Source: Antedon mediterranea (lineage: Eukaryota; Echinodermata; Crinoidea; Comatulida; Antedonidae). Taken from it: 60,000 bases of DNA. The notes beneath the pieces are model-generated. The model saw only the letters and a list, made by a program, of their open reading frames with translations. It had not been told where the DNA came from and did no database searches. The DNA lies in NCBI RefSeq assembly GCF_964355755.1, contig NC_092671.1:2152501-2212500 (forward strand), given 5' to 3'. Positions 26,701 through 35,700 of the stretch are shown piece by piece. Each line of letters begins with the position of its first letter. The stretch's first letter is position 1. The translations under genes were made by a program, and so were the position numbers.

Positions 26701-29700
26701 TTTTTAACTTGAAGCAAGATTCTATTTGTTAATTATACGATTCTTTTCAATTTGCAATTTGGTTTTGTAATTCAACGCATGCTTTTAATTTTAACAGGAA
26801 AATTGTAAATATATCAATGTGGTATACTTGCTCGTACTATGTGCTTAATTGGTGTTTTTGTGTGTATTTCAGGTACCAAATAGATACTTACTACCACAGG
26901 TGAAACCTCAAGATATGCATAAAAATTGTATAGTAATTGACTTGGATGAAACATTGGTACATAGCTCATTTAAGGTAAGTTGTGGCAAACTTTTAAATTC
27001 TAGATAAATAATCTTAACAAAGCTTGCTTTTTATACTATTGATTTCACGACACAACACCAAACAACGGAAACTGTAAAAAATGCACAAACCTAATAATTA
27101 GCGTAATTTGAGATTTCACAATTATTGCGCAACTTAATTTGGACATTATTCTACAAAGAATTAATATTTATTCTATCTAAAATTTATCTCATCTAGAAAT
27201 ATAATAACAAAATACCATTTGTGCACTGAAGCGTATCATATTGATATACATATTCGCAGAGCTGTACTTGGCACACCTTCAAGGAACTATAAGTGACCCC
27301 TTTACAATAAATGGTTTGACCCCATCCATGGTTTTCTCGTGTATTTATCCGGTTGTGGTAATTTTAGTTGCTACTATTACAGTCTTTTAGAAAGTTAAAC
27401 AATTTTTTATTATTATTGCACAGTTCGTCAGCGGGGCATAATTTATTTTTACGAATTATTTTGATATTTATCATTGTATACAATATTGCATAATGTTTTC
27501 TTATTTGAATGCTTTATCAATGCTCTAAATACTGTAAATGATAGGCCACCATAAATAAATATTGTAATAAATAATTTTTTGGTTGGTAAAAAAGTACACA
27601 CTCAACAATCGAAAAGCATGTTGGAATGCTAGAAACATTTACTGTAAAAGCTTGAACTTTTGTAAGACTTTTCCATGATGACTGCTATGCGATCAGCCCA
27701 GTAACTTTTCCCTAAAACTTACCAAGTCGCGCAGTAAGTTTTTATGACGTCCCACTTTCCGAGTAAATCTTATTGAGATAGTTTTACATAGCCAAAAAAA
27801 GATGGCGTGATTGCTATCACTCATGAGACTCTGCTTTCCCTTTTAAGTTCGCCATGTTCTCCGAGTGTTCGTCCTACTGTATATATTTTTGGTAATTTAA
27901 TTATTGTTTAAAACATACTTTTGGCAATAATAATATCCTGGATTTATATAGCGCTTAATGTAGCGCCCTCATTTACCTGCTTTTCATGGCCTTGGAATTC
28001 TAACCGTTAGCTACTGTAGGTAAAAGTCACAGAGCCAATTCTATGGTAGAGATGTCCCTTCTGAGGTCTTCAGTTTTACTAAAATGACTCCAGCACAATT
28101 GGCAGCTAATTGAGTCAAAACAAATAAATTAAACATTGACTGAATTCCAAAAATCATGCTAAATAAATCATACTTGTCTGCTTTTTGAAATAATACGAGT
28201 TGTTATTTCAACTATTGTTAGTTTTGTGATTTATTTTGTGTGTAAATTTGATTTGTTTATTGAGCTGTATGTTCCCATACTCTATTTATTAATTCCTGTA
28301 TAACTGTAAATGATAGTTTCTTTACTGTTTTAGACATTATTTATTAGTTTAAAACAGATCTTTAGTCAAAGTACTCAATAACGTCATTTTGCTTGCTTTC
28401 TGTATGTCCGTGTCTAGACCTTAAAGTACACTACACTAACTGTATTAGTTGGTTTTATTTGAAACAATTATTGGTGTTTTTTCTTCTTTTTTCTGATGAT
28501 CATGAATAGAGACTAATGTAGATACAAAATAATCTAAATTTTTATTTTTTTAATATTTTATTTTGAAAACATTTTTCAATATACACTTTAACAATAAAAT
28601 TATTTAAAAAATGTAAATTGTATTAAATTAAAAAATGCAAATATTTGAAAAACAAAAAAAACAATGTTTTTTAAACACTAAATACATAAAAATTGATTTT
28701 AACATATTTTAGCTTATATTGGTAATAATTATGATAATATTGATGTTTTCATCACATAAGTGTGAGTAAGTAGATATAGTATATATCCTGTAATTAAATG
28801 GTAAAGTCCATAATGATTGTAGGGTAGTACAATGCTCTGTTACTCAATGGTTTGTTCCATTATTCAGTTAAGGGATGTTTTTATCATTACTGTACATGCT
28901 AACTTTGAATTGTGTTTTTATTTCAGCCTGTTAGTAATGCTGATTTTGTTGTACCTGTAGAAATAGATGGTACAGTACACCAGGTATGTACTGCACCATT
29001 ATATTTTTATTTACCCATTGGAAGTGGTTGTTAATAATTGTGTACCTTATTTTATTAGTTTTTTTTACAATCAAATCGATATATAATTAGGTTAAAATAT
29101 TACATTCCTAGGCTAAACTTATATTTTCCAGTCAATTTACAAAATGCATTCTGTCAGGTTTACAGAATTATTCTGTCGAGTATACAAAATGCATTCTATC
29201 AAGTTTACAGAATTCATTTTGTCAAGTTTACAGAATGCATCCCATCAAGTTTACAGTGTACATTCTGTCAAGTTTACAGAATGCATCCCATCAAGTTTAC
29301 AGAATGCATCCCATCAAGTTTACAGAATGCATTCTGTCAAGTTTATAGAATGCATTTTGACTATGAAAAATACAAACTTTTCCATTGAGATACCAGTATT
29401 GGAAAATTAAAAGAATTGTATTTGATTTTCAAATAGAATAGAAGAAAAACCCCCATTTAATTTATTGTTTTGCCTTATTCATTAGGACGCACAAACAACC
29501 CATGATGTATAATTTTCTTACGCTTAGTAGTTAAACTAAATCACTGTATCTGTGTGGTTTCTAAATGAATCCGTAGGTGTTATCACATTAGATAATTACA
29601 TTTAAAATTTTAAAGTGTGTTTTGTCTTGTAATTCAATGTTAGTGGGTGTATAGTAGGTGTATCATAGTGTCAACTAACCACTATTTTAATTAAAGTCTA

Positions 29701-32700
29701 AGTACTCAATTTTTTTCTAATTGAAAATATCATTTATTTTTTCCAAAAAAAAATGAATGAAAAAAAAAAATGGATAACAAGGAATAAGCATACTAGAAAT
29801 TATGTAGTTTATCAAACAATTTTTAGATGAGAAAAAAAAGAAGATTTAAAAAACATGGATTTGCACCAAAAAGGACTAATGATATTTACCCATTAAGTGA
29901 TCTAATTTATGAATAATGTATATTTCTTTTAATACCAGGTGTATGTTCTTAAGAGGCCTTATGTTGATGAGTTTTTACAACGAATGGGAGAACTCTATGA
30001 ATGTGTTTTATTCACTGCCAGCTTAGCAAAGGTGAGCTCCACCATGTTTCTATAGGACACAATTGATTTTTTTCAAATTTGTTAAAAGACTGGTCTCCCA
30101 GAGGGCCCAGTTGGTGATCAGTGGCTGTGATGTACAGTACTACTGACATAGTACACCGGGGTAACCTACTCGTCTCAAAAGATGTACTAGGTTTTTTAAG
30201 TGCACATGAACTAGATGTACAGTATACACTGGACCTATGGTTTATAGTGCTCATTCAAGAAGACTTGTTCTACCACCAGAACCATGGAGAGAGTGAGAGC
30301 CTCAAACTCTTGCCGATATTATTGCTATGTTCCACTGTCTTAACTTCTCGGCAACTCGCTCACTTGTAGCCATAGACATTTGCATAAAGCACCTGTGAAC
30401 TGAATTTGCATACCTATGAAATGTGTACACTTATGAAATGCTGCCAACTTGCATTCCACACCTGTACATTTCCATCAATCAATATCGTAATTGACAAAGT
30501 ATATCAATTTTCTTTTGTAAATGCAAATTGAATTTTCACTCAAAATGCTAATTAAATTAAATACACTGTAACTACAATGTTCTTTTCTTGTTATGCAGTA
30601 TGCGGATCCCGTAGCAGATTTACTTGACAAATCACGCATATTTAAGTCAAGGCTGTTTAGGGAATCTTGCGTTTTTCATCGTGGCAACTATATAAAGGTA
30701 GGTCTAATTATGTTTCAATTAAAATGCATAGAAAATGCATTTTGATTACCATAAATAATTCTTGAGATTTTTCTCTCGATTGAACTACATTATTGGAGCG
30801 CAGCCAATTATGCAAACCTGTTAACATATTTACAGTAACAGACTAATGTTAATGACATACTAATATTTCATGTTAATGACAAAATGTACCTTGATGTTGC
30901 AATAAGACCAAGGATATCGCATTATAAAATGATGAATGAATAATAAGCACAGCTTATCTATAATATATATAGATATGTCTTATAAATATTTAAAACCCAT
31001 ACTGTCTAAATAGAGCCTCACATAATAATAATAGTGAAATCACAACAAACACAAAATATTTCTTCCAGACAATTCTTCTCGACTTTTTGACGTAACAGTT
31101 TTAATCATTTTATTTTCTTCATACATTTGGACAAATGAGCTTAAACATAAACAACTTGGATTTAAAGCCAACACTTTGATAATAGGAAGCTTTCGATTTG
31201 CGAAGACTGGCGACCTAACTACTTCATGATAATTAATTGTACGCATTCTTGCTCTATCCCTCCTCCCCCGACATACTTTTGGTGGGTTTTAGGTCCAGAG
31301 GAGGACTGATGACATACTATGACCCATGTCATCAAGCTGCCCCTCTAAGTTTAAGGATTAACACAAGGATGTAGACGCATACAAGTAAAATAATTCTATT
31401 GTTTGTAAACTGTTTCGAAGCATACAAAACCCATCAAGCAGGAGGTTAGGTATATGCAGCTCTTTTTGTATCATTAATCTATTTCTTTTCTTTTGTATAG
31501 GATTTAAGCAGGTTGGGTAGAAATCTTGAACGAATTGTGATTGTTGACAACTCGCCTGCTTCTTATATCTTCCATCAGGATAATGCTGTAAGTAACCAAT
31601 CAAACTTGTTATATAAATACTTTATACCCCGAGCTACCCTTTAAGGGGACACTTTTCCATGAAACAAATGCAACATATGTTTTAACACCACAGTCAACCC
31701 TATTCAGGGGACTGACACCCGTATTAAGAGGACCTTTAACAGAATTCTACTGTATAAATCATCAAAAAGTACAGCTCCTACAAAGTTGCTGTTGTGACAG
31801 GTAACAACGTTTTGGAGTTGTACCTATGTGGTTGACATGCTTGCCTTCAAATTCCAAGGTACAGGGTTCAAGCCAGGGTTGTAACTCTATGTAGTACCAG
31901 GGTTGTAACTGTTTCTACTTCACTCCCTAAACTTCAAATAAAGCATGATATACATTATCCATCCAGTAATTGGCAAGTTATTTGCAGTATGAAAAAGAAT
32001 ATATGAAAGGAAAAAAATATATTTTAAGGTAAGTTAGAATTTATAATAGTAACTGTACTCAAAAACATTCATTGGATGGTACACAGCGACCATGTACTCA
32101 AGAAAGTCCAGATTTTTGTGGATCTGTGCAAAGTAATCTGTAACTAAGTGTAATAGAAGTCTTTAAACAGAGAACGTTCATTTGATTGATATTTCTGATA
32201 CAGTTGATAACGTTATACACAACTGCCTTGTGTAGCTACGTGTCTAAGGTGTTGACAAAATAAAGATGCTTAATTCAAGAAATAACTATCAAATGACCAG
32301 AGTGAATTCTAATAACCCTGCGGTTTAAAGGGATCAGCACAGGCACAGGTACAAACGTCCTTGAGAAGCAATCCACAGTTAAATGCTCTCAAGCTGTGAT
32401 TGGACGTTCTTTAAAAGGTCATGTGATGAGGTAAATCTACGAGCGTTTAACAGCTCCAGTCAGTTTGACTAGGGTAGATTATGTTTCACAGAATATGTAG
32501 ATGTTGAGGATTAGGTAACAGCATCGTTACGTTTCTAATTAAGCAGTTAGAATAGGTGACGATGATTTCAAGTGTTTTTAAAGACGACAGTAAAAGCAAG
32601 ATTATTTTTAATTAGAATTTATTTAACACCTGCGCAATAAACGCAATTCATAGATATTTTTATTCTGTTCTGTCAACCAGGAATTTTTCGGCTGTTCCTA

Positions 32701-35700
32701 AATACTTGTGACTTGCCCGAAATTCCTGATTTTCCTGAAAGAATAAATTTTACATTGAGATAAATTTGATTTTTTTAAAAAAGAAATAAATTCTACTATA
32801 ATATTTATGTGGTAACGTCACATTTATTGTTTAGTTTATAAATAAATAATAAAATATTCTGGTTTAATATAAGGTAATAATAATTAGGAAATTTAATATA
32901 ACTCAAAATAGTTTATAACTACTTGCTAAATATTTTTTTAAGGATTTAATAAATATTTAATATAATTTCTCTTGTAATTAACAAAATTTGGTGCAGGAAG
33001 AAGAACCAAACAATAATTCTATTTTCAAGCGCTATCATAGAATTATGTCAAATGCTTTAAGGGATGTGCTTAAAATGTTGCTGTGTATTCATTTTGTTGT
33101 TTTTAAATTCCTCTCATAATGGAAATTTAAGGGATCATCTTTTTAGTCAACTCAGTCAAACGATGTGTATTTCATATATAGGAATACTGATTGATTGCTA
33201 TGTCTAATAGTTGATCCAGTTTATTGTACTTTATGTACCTTTTTTCAATATTAAACTGAATAATTTCCACAAAATATTGATAAATTAACATTTCATTCTA
33301 ATGATTATTTGTAACAGAAATTTGTTTATACAATAATTGTATCATGATAATGAATTTTTATTCTATTGATAGAAATCACAAAAGAACCATTAAAAAAAAA
33401 TCGGTTTATAAAAAGTTAGCGTTGCAGCTAAAAATGTCTCTATGGTAACCGTTTTTATAAACAACAATCAATACGGAATCAATTTGATATTTCTGTATTC
33501 AATATTGGCTCTTTTAATGTGGATCTGTTCTTTAAATATATGGTATTTAAATCTGTATTTCTTGCTCAGTAGAAACAGGCCTAAAGAGAATTACAAGTTG
33601 GTTTCAAATTGGACTTTCATATCACTAATCTGATTTTTTTTAAAATAAATACAACCAACAATCATTACCTCCTGTAATATTAGTTTAAATTCTCATTCTT
33701 AATTCGTAATATTTTGACAAAAAGGAAGTGATCAAATACTGACTCACCCTTGACCTTTCTATAAAGTTTAATTGTGATGCCTATTTAGTATTCACTTTGA
33801 AAAAATTTAACTTAGCTAATGAGATATAGTACATTCAATGTTTAACTTAGCTAGTGAGATATACTGTAGTACATTCAATGTTTAACTTAGCTAATGAGAT
33901 ATAGTACATTCAATGTTTAACTTAGCTAATGAGATATAGTACATTCAATATTTAACTTAGCTAATGAGATATAGTACATTCAATATTTAACTTAGCTAAT
34001 GAGATATAGTACATTCAATGTTTAACTTAGCTAATGAGATATAGTACATTCAATATTTCTACGAATAAAATATTTTTTCTATTCAATGAATATAACACAT
34101 TTGTTTTAAATCAATGAATCCATCCATATTGAATAATTTCAACGTCTACCGTAGGCCTTAAAATTTACAAAAAGCTGGGATATACTCCGGTTACAGTAGT
34201 GAGATAGAAAATTGGTATCATAGAGTGTAAAGACAGTTTAGCATTATGAGTTCTTAAGACTTCTTTTAATAGAAAGAAGCCCTGTACTATTACTCAATAT
34301 CATTAGTGATTTCAGGTAAATTAATCTATCCAGGCCACTGATATAAAAGAAGACTTGATATAAGTACATGCTATACTTGACTATGGCCTACTTTTGAATG
34401 TAATCATGCTACTTAATAGGAAATCCTCGCAAGGTTTAGATGTGCTGTTTTGCAGAATGTGTAGGAAGGTACTTGGTATGTGAGCATGTGGTGGGTGAAA
34501 AGCAAGGCTGGGTGGTAATCAAGTATAGGTAATTTCCCAATTGAATAAAACATTAAAAAAAAGATATTTAAAATTGATTTAATGTGGGAACACCTCAGAA
34601 TGCCTAGGCTAGTTTCCTACTAAAATTAAAAGGAAAGTTAGCCTAGTAGGCATCCAATGATGTAATTCTGCTGAGTGGTCATCCAACTACCCTCCCTAAA
34701 TTAAACACAGCACCAACCCAAGAAGCCTCTGGATACCCGAAAGTGTACTCTTTTAATTCTTGTTTATCCCACCCCATTTTACACCCCCTATATATCCCTA
34801 GCTACATTCCTGTACTTAAGTGTGCTTCTGAGTATGTCAATGGGTATTTAAGAAATCTAAGACTCTGTGAGAAAAATAAGTGTTGAACTACATAACATTT
34901 ACATTGTGAAATGGGGTATAGGTGATTATTTCATCTAAGACTTGGTGAGAACAGTAGGTTTTGAGCTAAACATTTACATTGTGAAATGGGGTATAGGTGA
35001 TTATTTCATCTAAGACTTGGTGAGAACAGTAGGTTTTGAGCTAAACATTTACATTGTGAAATGGGGTATAGGTGATTATTTCATCTAAGACTTGGTGAGA
35101 ACAGTAGGTTTTGAGCTAAACATTTACATTGTGAAATGGGGTATAGGTGATTATTTCATCTAAGACTTGGTGAGAACAGTAGGTTTTGAGCTAAACATTT
35201 ACATTGTGAAATGGGGTATAGGTGATTATTTCATCTAAGACTTGGTGAGAACAGTAGGTTTTGAGCTATAACATGTACATTGTGAAATGGGGTATAGGTG
35301 ATTATTTCATCTAAGACTTGGTGAGAACAGTAGGTTTTGAGCTAAACATTTACATTGTGAAATGGGGTATAGGTGATTATTTCATCTAAGACTTGGTGAG
35401 AACAGTAGGTTTTGAGCTATAACATGTACATTGTGAAATGGGGTATAGGTGATTATTTCATCTAAGACTTGGTGAGAACAGTAGGTTTGGAACTAAACAT
35501 TTACATTGTGAAATGGGGTATAGGTGATTATTTCATCTAAGACTTGGTGAGAACAGTAGGTTTGGAACTAAACATTTACATTGTGAAATGGGGTATAGGT
35601 GATTATTTTATCTAAGACTTGGTGAGAACAGTAGGTTTGGAACTAAACATTTACATTGTGAAATGGGGTATAGGTGATTATTTCATCTAAGACTTGGTGA

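Larger units (their letters stand above)
8929..26872 (+). other. CTDSP-like intron 3 (17.9 kb, transposon-rich)
   Basis: It holds a Harbinger-like element (10071-10641), a LINE with 5' monomers (10795-14640), a hAT-like element (15394-16507), MITE-1 copies, a 19-bp minisatellite (18554-19033), duplications at 20.8 and 21.1-21.5 kb, a deleted RTE-type LINE (22535-23075) and a pogo-like element (23351-24094). The stretch 24095-26872 is AT-rich with no recognised feature. TGATT-rich simple sequence lies at 9060-9200. Confidence 0.7.
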